This document shows positions 25,842-34,469 of a stretch of 64,000 bases of DNA, piece by piece. The first letter of the stretch is position 1. Every line of letters starts with the position of its first letter. The notes below the pieces were generated by a model. It worked only from the letters and a program-made list of their open reading frames with translations, did no database searches and was not told where the DNA came from. This DNA is from RBG-16-34-14 sp963727535 (GTDB taxonomy: Bacteria; Bacteroidota; Ignavibacteria; Ignavibacteriales; Ignavibacteriaceae), in assembly GCA_963727535.1 (NCBI GenBank), contig CAVSGR010000001.1, positions 1,054,001-1,118,000 on the forward strand, read 5' to 3'. Position numbers and translations under genes: made by a program.

Positions 25842-28521
25842 ATGGACACACTTCAGGCATTAAAAAAATATTTCGGATATGATAAATTTCGTCCTGCACA
25901 GGAAGAAATAATCAACTCTATTCTTGATGGCAAAAACGTTCTTGCCGTTTTGCCAACAGGAGCCGGAAAATCTGTTTGTTATCAAATTCCTTCACTTGTT
26001 TCGGATAATTTTTCAATCGTTATTTCCCCGCTTATTGCTTTAATGAAAGATCAGGTCGATTCGCTTAACCTGCCTGCGGACAAGCAGGCTCAAAAAGAAA
26101 ATCTTGCAGCTTTTATAAACAGCACAATGACTTTTTACGAGGCTGAAGAAGTACTGCAGAAAATTGCTTATGGAGAAACAAAACTTCTTTATATCGCACC
26201 TGAAAGATTAACTAATATTAATTTTGCCGAGAGATTGAAAAAACTCAATCCGTCTTTCTTATTCATTGATGAAGCACATTGTATAAGCGAGTGGGGACAC
26301 AATTTCAGACCAAGTTATGCCAAGATTAAAGAGTTTATTGAATATACAGGAATTGAGAAAGTCTCTGCGTTTACTGCAACAGCAACTCCCGAAGTTATAA
26401 AAGATATTTCAAATCAGCTTGGATTTTCCAAAGGATCCCTTTCGGGAAAAGAACCTGTAATAATTGTAAAAGGGATTTGAAAGAGAAAATCTTCATCTAA
26501 ATACAATCATTACTAAAAAGAAAAACGAAAAGTGCTTCGAGCTTCTTTCAATTAATCAAACACCCGCAATTATCTATACTTCTTCAAGAAAGAAAACCGA
26601 AGAAATATCCGAATATTTGAACATGCGTAGAATAAGTTGTTCATATTATCATGCCGGGCTTAATTCAATTGAAAGGAAAAAAGTTCAGGAAGATTTCTTG
26701 AATGATGTTGTTCCGGTTATTGCCGCAACAAATGCATTCGGAATGGGAATAGATAAAAAAGATATCAGAACTGTAATTCACTATAACACACCAGGCTCTA
26801 TAGAAAATTATTACCAGGAAATCGGAAGAGCGGGTAGAGACGGGAAAGAATCTCAAATTTTCCTTTTGCATGATGAAAATGATATAAGAATACAGAATTA
26901 TTTTTTATCACAATCGCACCCGAATAAAGAGCTTATACAAAAAATTTATAACGCAATTTGCGATTATGGAAAAGTGGCAGTTGGAAATTTATCCGATAAA
27001 GAAATTCCTTTGGAACTCGATTACATATCATCTTATGCAAAGAACTGAAATCTCAAAAGGACTTTTGCATGCATCACTTGAAATTCCTGGAATCCGCCGG
27101 TTATCTGTAAGCTCCTTTCAGAATATGATAAAAGAGATTCACTCCAGGTTTTGTGGGACATAGACAGGTTAAAAGATTTTGTAAAAGGTTCTATTGATAA
27201 TAACATAAAAGAAATTACGCTTTTACTTTTAAGAGAATATGGTAGTTCTGTCTTTAGCTCGAAAATTCAATTCTCAGTATCACAACTTGCAGAAAAATTC
27301 GGATTAGACTTTAATGATGTTAATGATGCATTAACTACTATGGATAATATGGGAATAATAGTTTATGGGAAATCTCTTTCCAAAGAAAGTGTTTTATTAA
27401 CTGAACCACGAATTGAGAGCGATAAACTAAAGCTTAATTATAAAAAGATTTTAGAAAGTTATTTGAACCTTCAGAAGAAGATCGAGAAAATGGTTGACTA
27501 TGTTTTTACCGATGAATGCAGGTTTAAATTTATTCTAAGTTACTTCGGTGAAAATGTCGATAATTATAATTGCGGAAAATGCGACAGATGCAATGCGGAT
27601 GTTAAAAGCAGTGAAAATATCAATAAATATGTTTCGGAAATTGTTTTAAGAACATTTATAGTAAATAAAAAAAGCTTAACAGAATCTTTGTTAATAAATA
27701 TTTTACGCGGCGCAGCAAAACCTCTTGAATATCCCGATATAGAAACTTTCGGCGCTTGTGTGAATTATAATTCGGCAGAATTAAAAAGAATAATCCGCTC
27801 AATGATTAGCAAAGGATTTATGGAAGAAGATCATTATAAATCAAAATTATTAAAAATAACTGAGAAAGGAATAGCCGAAGCCGGAGAGAAAATTGAAAAG
27901 GGAATTATTAAACGACCTGATAATTATATTGAGAACTTAGAATTGTTTAATATTCTGAGAGAAATTAGAAGCCGCGCATCAAAGAAATTTCATCAGAATG
28001 GATTGATTATTTGTCCGGACGAAACACTGAGAAACATTTCTTCAAAGAAACCTAAATCAAAAACTGAATTTCTTTCTATTAAAAATACGACTGTGCGAAT
28101 GTTCAATAAAATTGGTGAAGAGTTTCTTGAAGCGATAAATAATTTTAACGATGGGAAAAGTGATACTCCCAAAAAACAAATAATTTCAGGAAACCTTCCT
28201 GCAAATATTCGCGAAACGTATTCTTTACTTAAGAAAGGCTATCAATTAAAAGAGATGGCACAATTGCGCAAGGTTTCCGAATCAATTATTTCTATGCAGA
28301 TTGAAACTATTCTGGAATTTGAACCTGAATTTAACATAGAGCATCTTTTTAATTCAAATGAATTAAGAAAGATTACTTCTGAAATAGAGAAGGGTTATGA
28401 TGATTTAAAAGATCTTAAACAGCGGCTCGATATTTCGGTAAGTTATCCAATGTTAAGAATAGCAATTGCAAAACATAAATTCAGCCGGGCTTCTTCTTTA
28501 GATTTTCAACATGAGCAATAA
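25842..28521 (+). CDS. recQ: ATP-dependent DNA helicase RecQ, several frameshifts
   Basis: About 890 residues when joined. Helicase motifs run in order: Walker A PTGAGKSVCYQIP, FIDEAHCISEWGHNFRP, SAFTATATPE, then YYHAGLNSIERKK, TNAFGMGIDKKDIR and QEIGRAGRDGK. The RQC zinc cluster (YNCGKCDRC), an HRDC region and a C-terminal HTH_40-like region follow. Breaks: one extra G near 26474 (VKGFEREN is split), then at least three single-base breaks between about 27040 and 27125. The C-terminal 456 residues are intact. An in-frame palindrome at 26072-26089 encodes extra residues in the DQVDSLN segment. The last 41 bp overlap the convergent DUF4296 gene. Confidence 0.88.
26072..26089 (+). repeat. Palindromic repeat inside the recQ coding region
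   Basis: The arms GCCTGC and GCAGGC around GGACAA form an inverted repeat in a short GC-richer island of recQ. It encodes LPADKQAQ, which lies between DSLN and KENLAAFINS, where RecQ proteins usually have only a few residues. Confidence 0.55.
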
Positions 28522-28801
28522 CCTTATCGAAAAAACTTTCCCATCTATTTGAATCCCGGTTGTAATAATCAATTGTTTTTTTATATAATTCTTCGGTAAC
28601 GTTATATTTCTTAAAAACGGCATCTCTCAGGCTGTCAAGACCAGTAGAAGAAAGTGTAACCGTATCCTGGGCAATAAGCATATCTGAATAAATGTGAACA
28701 AGTTTATCTTCTTCAATAATTTTTTCTTTGTTACAGCTAAATAATAAAAGGAATAAAACAGATAGGGAAAAAATTGTGAGATTATTTTTCTTGAGCTTCA
28801 C
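28481..28801 (-). CDS. DUF4296 lipoprotein
   Basis: A 106-residue lipoprotein with signal sequence and lipobox (LSVLFLLLFSCNK). The mature part has HIYSDMLIAQDTV and VTEELYKKTIDYYNRDS, the DUF4296 pattern seen across Bacteroidota. Function is unknown. It is 4 bp downstream of the rhomboid gene and its 3' end overlaps the convergent recQ end by 41 bp. Confidence 0.8.
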   Translation of the reverse strand: MKLKKNNLTIFSLSVLFLLLFSCNKEKIIEEDKLVHIYSDMLIAQDTVTLSSTGLDSLRDAVFKKYNVTEELYKKTIDYYNRDSNRWESFFDKVIAHVENLKKKPG

Positions 28802-28805
28802 AAGT

Positions 28806-29714
28806 TTAGTTCATTTTTTTACTTGCTTTGAAAAGAATCTCCTTCTCTTTTGAAGTAAGATTCTGGTAACCTGACTGGCTTATTTTATCAAGTATCCGGT
28901 CGATATCTTCCTGAGAAACTTCATCTTTTCCTTCGACTTCATAAAATTTTGCATCCTGAACATTTTCTTCTTTCTTTTTGAACTTATCACTTAATCCACC
29001 TAAAGGATTAAACGGCTTTGTAGTCCGGTAGGAAGATCGTTTAAAAACATTTTTAATCGCAACATTAGTATTCTTATCGAGTAAAAGAAAAATAAAGCCA
29101 GTAAGAGCGCCACCGAGATGCGCAAGATGAGCAATATTGGAGCCTGCGCTGTCAACAAACATAAATTCCATTACAACTAAAATGGTGATTAAATATTTTG
29201 CTTTAATCGGGATGAAGAAATAAAGAAATATATACCTATTTGGAAAGAGCATTGCAAACGCAATCATAACACCGAATATAGCCCCTGAGGCTCCAATCGT
29301 AGGAGCAGCAACGCCACCGAATAATGGAGAGATAAATAAATGGCACAACCCAGCTCCAATTCCACATAATAGATAGTAATAAAGGAATTTTTTTGAACCC
29401 CATAAGTTTTCTATTTCCATACCAAACATCCATAAAGCAAACATATTGAAAAATATGTGTCCAAAACCTCCATGCAGAAATTGATATGTTATAAGTTGCC
29501 AGGGATAAAATGAAACATCTGCAAATGTACTCAAAGGAATTAGCGCAAAATATTTAATAATTGTATCGGCTAACGAGAGACCGTTTCCAACAGCGATACT
29601 TTGACCCAGAACCTGAACTAAAAAAACAGCACCGTTAATTATTAAAAGATTTTTAATAACCGGTGGAAAAAAACTAAATCCGCCAAATCCTGTTGGTCTG
29701 TAGTATGTATTCAC
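28806..29714 (-). CDS. Rhomboid-family intramembrane serine protease
   Basis: A 302-residue polytopic membrane protein. The catalytic serine lies in GASGAIFGVMIAFAMLF and the histidine in HLAHLGGALTGFIFLL; the HGGFGHIFFNMFALWMFG helix carries the conserved GxxxN-like residues. A cytosolic tail of about 80 charged residues follows the six membrane helices. Substrates are unknown. It sits between pgk and the DUF4296 gene. Confidence 0.92.
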   Translation of the reverse strand: MNTYYRPTGFGGFSFFPPVIKNLLIINGAVFLVQVLGQSIAVGNGLSLADTIIKYFALIPLSTFADVSFYPWQLITYQFLHGGFGHIFFNMFALWMFGMEIENLWGSKKFLYYYLLCGIGAGLCHLFISPLFGGVAAPTIGASGAIFGVMIAFAMLFPNRYIFLYFFIPIKAKYLITILVVMEFMFVDSAGSNIAHLAHLGGALTGFIFLLLDKNTNVAIKNVFKRSSYRTTKPFNPLGGLSDKFKKKEENVQDAKFYEVEGKDEVSQEDIDRILDKISQSGYQNLTSKEKEILFKASKKMN

Positions 29715-29744
29715 TTGTATCCTTACTATAATTACAATTGTGTC

Positions 29745-29786
29745 ATTCCGAACTTAGCCTGTCAATCGACAGGCTTGTTTCGGAAT
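29745..29786. repeat. Nested inverted repeat between pgk and rhomboid genes
   Basis: Two stems lie in one element: an outer ATTCCGAA / TTCGGAAT and an inner GCCTGTC / GACAGGC closing an AATC loop. It is preceded by TGTC. A second GTCA-type hairpin follows 18 bp later. Confidence 0.75.
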
Positions 29787-29803
29787 CTCTTTAAAATCGT
29801 AAA

Positions 29804-29829
29804 GATGCTGAAACAAGTTCAGCATGACA
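29804..29829. repeat. GTCATGCTGAA-type hairpin
   Basis: ATGCTGAA and TTCAGCAT pair around ACAAG, ending in TGACA. It lies 12 bp from the pgk stop, on the transcript of pgk (minus strand), and may serve as its 3' structure. No T-run follows on the minus strand, so a simple terminator is less likely. Confidence 0.65.
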
Positions 29830-29840
29830 ATTAAAAAACC

Positions 29841-31037
29841 TTAAATATCTGTTAAAGCTGCAACACCAGGTAAAGTTTTACCTTCCAGGAACTCCAGTGA
29901 GGCACCACCGCCTGTTGAAACGTGTGAGACTTTATCATTAAGTCCGGCTTTGCTTATTGCCGCTGAAGAATCGCCACCACCGACAACAGTCACTGCCCCA
30001 TTTGAAGTCGCTTCGGCAAGAGCTTTGGCAATCTCAAATGTACCTTTTGCAAAGTTCGGCATTTCAAAAACGCCCATAGGACCGTTCCATACAATTGTCT
30101 TTGATTTCATGATTTCGTCGCTGAACAATTTAACAGTTTCGGGTCCTATATCCAATCCCATTTTCCCGGACGCTATATTATCAATACTCACGATTTCAGA
30201 AGGAGAATCATTTTTAAACTCTTCTGCAACAATAATATCAACCGGAAGCAAAAATTTTACATTCATACCTTTAACTTTATCGAGCAATTCTTTAGCAAGT
30301 TCAAGCTTTTCTTCTTCAAGAAGAGATTTACCAATCTCTTTTCCCTGAGCTTTGAAGAAAGTAAAAGCCATTCCACCACCAATAAGCATTGTATCTACTT
30401 TATCGAGAAGATTATTAATTACATCAATCTTACCCGATATTTTAGCCCCGCCTAAAATTGCACAGTAAGGTTTCTTTGGAGAAGAAACAGCACCTCCGAG
30501 GTATTCGAGCTCCTTTTGCATAAGATAACCGGCAGCACATTTATCAATATATTTTGTAACACCTTCTGTCGATGCATGGGCTCTGTGTGCACTTCCAAAT
30601 GCATCGTTAATATAAACATCACCTAATTCCGATAACTGTTTTGCAAATCCCGGATCATTTTTTTCTTCTTCTTCATGAAACCTTAAGTTCTCAAGTAATA
30701 CAACATCTCCCGTTTTCATATCATTAACTATTTTCTTTACATCTTCGCCAATGCAATCAGGTGCAAGTGTGACATTCTTACCTAAAAGTTCACTAAGTTT
30801 TTCAGCAGCAGGTTTAAGGCTGTATTTGGGATTTACTTTCCCTTTTGGTCTACCAAGATGACTCATAAGAATTGCTTTGCCACCGTCTGAAATAATTTTC
30901 TTAATTGTCGGCAAAGATGAAACAATTCTTATATCATCTGTAACTTTTAAATTCTCATCGAGCGGTACATTAAAATCTACTCTGACAAGAACTCTTTTAT
31001 CTTTAAGATTTAAATCATTAATTGAAAGTTTTTTCAT
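29841..31037 (-). CDS. pgk: Phosphoglycerate kinase
   Basis: A 398-residue glycolytic kinase making ATP from 1,3-bisphosphoglycerate. Motifs: VLVRVDFNVPLDEN, MSHLGRPKGKVNPKYSLKP, FGSAHRAHASTEGV, LGGAKISGKI, the nucleotide loop WNGPMGVFE and GGGDSSAAISKAG. Length is typical. It is 90 bp downstream of gap on the same strand, with a hairpin terminator between them. Confidence 0.96.
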   Translation of the reverse strand: MKKLSINDLNLKDKRVLVRVDFNVPLDENLKVTDDIRIVSSLPTIKKIISDGGKAILMSHLGRPKGKVNPKYSLKPAAEKLSELLGKNVTLAPDCIGEDVKKIVNDMKTGDVVLLENLRFHEEEEKNDPGFAKQLSELGDVYINDAFGSAHRAHASTEGVTKYIDKCAAGYLMQKELEYLGGAVSSPKKPYCAILGGAKISGKIDVINNLLDKVDTMLIGGGMAFTFFKAQGKEIGKSLLEEEKLELAKELLDKVKGMNVKFLLPVDIIVAEEFKNDSPSEIVSIDNIASGKMGLDIGPETVKLFSDEIMKSKTIVWNGPMGVFEMPNFAKGTFEIAKALAEATSNGAVTVVGGGDSSAAISKAGLNDKVSHVSTGGGASLEFLEGKTLPGVAALTDI

Positions 31038-31095
31038 TTTATTCCCTCTTTATTATCCGGAAATTACGGGTTCACCTGTAATAGGATTGAAATTA

Positions 31096-31119
31096 GAAAA
31101 GCGGGGCTTTGCAGCCCCG
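31096..31119 (-). terminator. GC-rich terminator between gap and pgk
   Basis: On the minus strand, a perfect 7-bp stem CGGGGCT / AGCCCCG with a four-base loop is followed by CTTTTCTAATTT. It begins 8 bp after the gap stop. With pgk just downstream, it probably lowers rather than stops read-through, or pgk has its own promoter in the next 60 bp. Confidence 0.8.
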
Positions 31120-31126
31120 GAATAAT

Positions 31127-32189
31127 TTATTTCTTTGTGATCTTTAATAAAAGATCTGCTACACGGCAGGAGTAACCCCACTCGTTATCATACCACGAAA
31201 CAACTTTGAAGAATCTTTTTTCTCCTTTAAGATTGTTCTGAAGTGTAGCCAAAGCATCATAAATAGATGAACGCTCATCGTGAACAAAGTCTGTCGAAAC
31301 AACTTCTTCATCTGCAACACCGAGAATACCTTTAAGGTATGTTTCTGATGCCTTTCTTAAAAGTTTATCAATTTCTTCAATTGAGGTATCTTTTTCCGAA
31401 CGGAAAGTTAAGTCGACTACAGAAACATCAGCAGTAGGAACTCTGAAAGACATTCCTGTTAGTTTACCTTTTGTAACAGGTAAGACTTCACCGACAGCTT
31501 TTGCTGCACCCGTAGAAGATGGTATAATATTTATAGCAGCAGCTCTGCCGCCTCTCCAGTCTTTCTTGGAAGGACCATCGACAGTTTTCTGTGTCGCAGT
31601 ATAAGAGTGAATTGTAGTCATCAAGCCTGTTTCAATTCCTATACCTTCTTTAAGAATTACATAAACAAGAGGTGCCAGACAGTTTGTTGTGCATGATGCA
31701 TTAGAAATAATATTATGTTTTGCAGGATCATATTCCTGGTCATTAACACCAAGTACAAGAGTTTTTACATCGCCTTTACCGGGAGCTGAAATAAGGACTT
31801 TTTTTGCACCAGCTTCAAGATGTCCTTTTGCTTTATCGGAATGAGTAAACAATCCTGTAGCTTCAATAACAAACTCAACTCCGAGATCCTTCCATGGCAA
31901 TTGTGAAGGTTCTTTGGTTGCCATAACACATTTTATTTTATTACCGTTTACTATTAGTACATCGTCAGTTTCGACACTAGGATTGCTTTTTTCAGTACTA
32001 AGTTCTCCTTTAAATCTACCATGAACAGAATCATATTTTAACTGGTAAGCAAAATATTTAGCATCGGTCGTTATATCTACTACAGCAACTACATCAATAT
32101 CTTTTCCTAAGACTCCGCGCTCCGCTAATAGCTTGTAAAACAAGTCTTCCTATTCTTCCAAATCCGTTTATCCCTACTTTTACAGCCAT
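31127..32189 (-). CDS. gap: Glyceraldehyde-3-phosphate dehydrogenase, one frameshift
   Basis: About 353 residues when joined. The ATG at 32189 starts MAVKVGINGFGRIGRLV, the NAD-binding motif, but this frame breaks at about 32139-32142. The rest (KLLAERGVLGKDIDVVAVVD onward) is in the next frame. Removing one T from the TTTT run restores GRLVYKLL. The catalytic cysteine region SNASCTTNCLAPLVYV, VDGPSKKDWRGGRAA and WYDNEWGYSCRVADL are intact. An intact glycolytic gene being broken once in a homopolymer argues for a sequence error. Confidence 0.93.
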
Positions 32190-32357
32190 ATTCTAAAACT
32201 CCTTTTTTGAAATTAAATTAAATATAAAAAAGATAAAAATTATCCATATACAAAATTACTCATAAGGGGTTTTAATATCAATTGAGAAAGGGTTCAAAAG
32301 AATGGGTTAATAATAAATTAATTAACCTTAAGAAGACAAATTTCACTGAAGAAATAT

Positions 32358-32393
32358 TAAAAAAGAGGTAAAGAATTCAGGAATCTTTACCTC
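32358..32393 (-). terminator. Terminator of the DUF4242 gene
   Basis: On the minus strand, a hairpin with the outer stem GAGGTAAAG / CTTTACCTC and further inner pairing is followed by six Ts. It lies 31 bp after the DUF4242 stop. The remaining 160 bp up to the gap start show no gene and presumably hold the gap promoter. Confidence 0.88.
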
Positions 32394-32424
32394 AGTTAAT
32401 TTACATAATAATACAGGAAATATA

Positions 32425-32791
32425 TTATTTATAGAAATACGGATCTAAAACACTTACTTCTGTAATCTTATCAACAGGAATCCCGTTTTTATCAGCTGCT
32501 TTTTTTATTGCTTCAGGGGACGGGGCATCATAGATACAAAATGTTTTTTTCTTATCTGCAGAGACGAATGAGTAAATCCAGGGTAACATGGTTATCACTA
32601 TTGTTCGAAATTACACCTTGAACAATCTGGCAGCCTTTTTCATTTACAGGCAGATTGAGACCTTTTGGGAAAGTGCGTTCAACTACGTATCGGTTCATTA
32701 CAGTTGCCTTAGTGCTATCTTGTCCAAAGATAGTTTGCGAGAATATTGCAGTTATAATTAAAGCAAAAATGAACATCGATAACTTTTTCAT
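32425..32791 (-). CDS. Secreted DUF4242 protein, one frameshift
   Basis: About 121 residues when joined. A signal peptide (MKKLSMFIFALIITAIFSQT, then IFGQ) precedes a DUF4242 domain: MNRYVVERTFPKG, then TWIYSFVSADKKKTFCIYDA and SPEAIKKAADKNGIPVDKIT. The first frame breaks at about 32589-32591; removing one C from CCC restores VTWIYSF. DUF4242 includes the nickel-binding protein SCO4226 of Streptomyces, so metal binding is possible. It has an AGGAG site 7 bp before the ATG and the first of two shared operator elements upstream. Confidence 0.82.
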
Positions 32792-32839
32792 TCCAGACTC
32801 CTAAAAGAATATTATTAAATTGATTTTTTACCTGCTGTT

Positions 32840-32906
32840 ATTATAAACTTAATGAAAAGTTATTTCTCCCACATTTAATTCAAATAATAGAACATTTAAT
32901 TCATTC
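32840..32906 (-). promoter_or_regulatory. Promoter and tandem-repeat operator of the DUF4242 gene
   Basis: On the minus strand, TGAATTAAATGT occurs at 32903-32892 and again at 32882-32871 (9-bp spacer, 21-bp period), followed by a TATAAT -10 box at 32845-32840. The second repeat lies in the -35 region. The gene starts 49 bp after the -10 box. A 51-bp stretch (32856-32906) is 44/51 identical to one upstream of the araC-type gene. Direct half-sites two helical turns apart suit an AraC-type activator. Confidence 0.75.
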
Positions 32907-32959
32907 TATTTTAAGATTGAAAAAATATTGGGGTAGGAAAAATGGAGATGAAAAAAGAT

Positions 32960-34057
32960 TTACATTATTGAGCTAGCATATTCTGAAGGAAGCACACCGA
33001 ATCTTCTTTGAAAACATTTAGAAAAATAAGAAGGATTATTAAAACCGGATTCATACGCAATTTCAGAAATATTGCCTTTTCGTGCTTCAATTAATCTTAG
33101 TGCATTTTTTAATCTAATCTCTCTTATAAAATTATTAGGTGAATGCCCGGTTAAATCTGTTATTTTTCTATATAATTGTGCTCTGCTCAAACCTATTTGT
33201 TTACTAAACTTATCCAGATTAAAATTTTCATCATTCCACATTTTTTCGGTTAATTCCATTAATTGGTTAAGAAAGTTTTCCTCAGAAGTATTCAAAATCT
33301 TTACTGATAGATTTTTACCATAACCTAAATTCATCTTTTTGTAAATATCTCTTATTACAGATGAAATTATTATTTGCCCTCCCCTTCCTATTGAACATAG
33401 GCTTTTGCCTAATTTAATAGCGTCGCCAAAAAATTCTTCACTTTCAGTAACAGGAGAACCCGCGGTCACACCAATTACAACCTCAATTTTATTATGCTTT
33501 GTATTGTTATTATATTTTATTAAAGCTTTCTGTATTTCGATTGCACAGCCAATAGCATTTGGAATAGATCTAAATGAAGCCATTAAGGAGTCACTTGAAT
33601 TTTGAAGTTCCCGCCCTTCAAATTTTTTCAATAAATTACTAAAAGTCCTATCGAAAAAATTATACGATCCATCCCTTTTTTCTAATTTTGAATTAACACA
33701 TAACGGATAGAATACTTCCAAACTCATAATTGTACGGAAAGCTGTTTCTGTAATATGTTTTTCATAGTCCGCTATTTCCGGATTAGATACCCGTCCCAAA
33801 AAAATTTCGACTACATCACATTCAACTTCAATTATATGATTTGGAACAGAACCATGTGAATTTTTATGTAATTCTCTAACAGCTTTTTTATTCGGAGCGT
33901 CAATTAAGCAAAAAACTAAGTTCTTTCTTTCATCAAACCAATAGGTTAACGTTTTACAATTAAATTCTGGGGCCATTTTCACATCAAGCTGATGCGCTTC
34001 TGAAATATCTTTTGCTGTTACATCGCTTAAATCATGGCGATCCATATAAATCGGCAT
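32960..34057 (-). CDS. DUF4242-cyclase-like-AraC hybrid transcription regulator
   Basis: A 365-residue, apparently cytoplasmic regulator without a signal peptide. Residues 1-90 are DUF4242 (MPIYMDRHDLSDV, LVFCLIDAPNKKAVRELHKN). Residues about 115-245 resemble a class III nucleotide-cyclase domain (IGVTAGSPVTESEEFFGDAI, then GRGGQIIISSVIRDIY) but lack the usual GDG/first metal aspartate, so catalysis is doubtful. Residues about 265-365 are an AraC DNA-binding domain with two HTH units (FSKQIGLSRAQLYRKITDLT; ISEIAYESGFNNPSYFSKCF). It probably senses a ligand through DUF4242 and controls the neighbouring DUF4242 gene and itself. Confidence 0.9.
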   Translation of the reverse strand: MPIYMDRHDLSDVTAKDISEAHQLDVKMAPEFNCKTLTYWFDERKNLVFCLIDAPNKKAVRELHKNSHGSVPNHIIEVECDVVEIFLGRVSNPEIADYEKHITETAFRTIMSLEVFYPLCVNSKLEKRDGSYNFFDRTFSNLLKKFEGRELQNSSDSLMASFRSIPNAIGCAIEIQKALIKYNNNTKHNKIEVVIGVTAGSPVTESEEFFGDAIKLGKSLCSIGRGGQIIISSVIRDIYKKMNLGYGKNLSVKILNTSEENFLNQLMELTEKMWNDENFNLDKFSKQIGLSRAQLYRKITDLTGHSPNNFIREIRLKNALRLIEARKGNISEIAYESGFNNPSYFSKCFQRRFGVLPSEYASSIM

Positions 34058-34312
34058 TAATCGTTCCTAATTATTTGATAAAGATTGAACTTACTTCACT
34101 CACGTTAAGAAGAACACAATTACAAAGTACTTATGTTTTTAATTTAGTTTAATATCTCGAAGGATTAGTAATAAATTCAACTTATGTAATTGCGATTCTA
34201 TTGTCAAGAAATTATTAGATAATACAAATTGTAAAAGATGCCTATTAAAGTCATAAAGATGATTCAGTCTTATGTTGAATTGTTCCCCAAATTCCAGCTC
34301 ATTTTATTCTTT
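34058..34312 (-). other. Long 5' leader of the araC-type gene
   Basis: A 255-bp AT-rich stretch between the -10 box at 34313-34318 and the start codon. Only a 10-codon frame is seen in it. A second possible promoter lies inside: on the minus strand TTGACA at 34207-34202, a 17-bp gap, and TAAGTT at 34184-34179, so the true transcript start is uncertain. No recognisable riboswitch fold was found by eye. Confidence 0.35.
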
Positions 34313-34382
34313 ATTATAATACGATGCAAACAAAATTATTTCTACCACATTTAATTCAAATGATAAGACATTTATTTCATTT
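34313..34382 (-). promoter_or_regulatory. Promoter and tandem-repeat operator of the araC-type gene
   Basis: On the minus strand, TGAAATAAATGT at 34379-34368 and TGAATTAAATGT at 34358-34347 (21-bp period) precede a TATAAT box at 34318-34313. The spacing from the inner repeat to the -10 box is 28 bp, against 25 bp at the DUF4242 gene. This second copy suggests autoregulation. Confidence 0.7.
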
Positions 34383-34416
34383 CCAATTATATCAAATAGT
34401 TCAAGATGATTTATAC

Positions 34417-34439
34417 AAAAAAACCCTCTTCAAAGAGGG
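34417..34439 (-). terminator. Terminator of the B12-binding protein gene
   Basis: On the minus strand, CCCTCTTTGAAGAGGG forms a compact hairpin followed directly by seven Ts. It lies 31 bp downstream of the stop of the gene at 34470 and separates that operon from the DUF4242 regulator. Confidence 0.9.
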
Positions 34440-34469
34440 CTTTCAAAATTCATAGTAGTTATTTTCATT

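Noticed and set aside
31127..32189. Programmed frameshifting in gap, lnt and plsC
   Set aside because: No slippery heptamer with a downstream structure is seen, the families are not known for recoding, and the same type of break is found in many unrelated genes, so sequence error is simpler.
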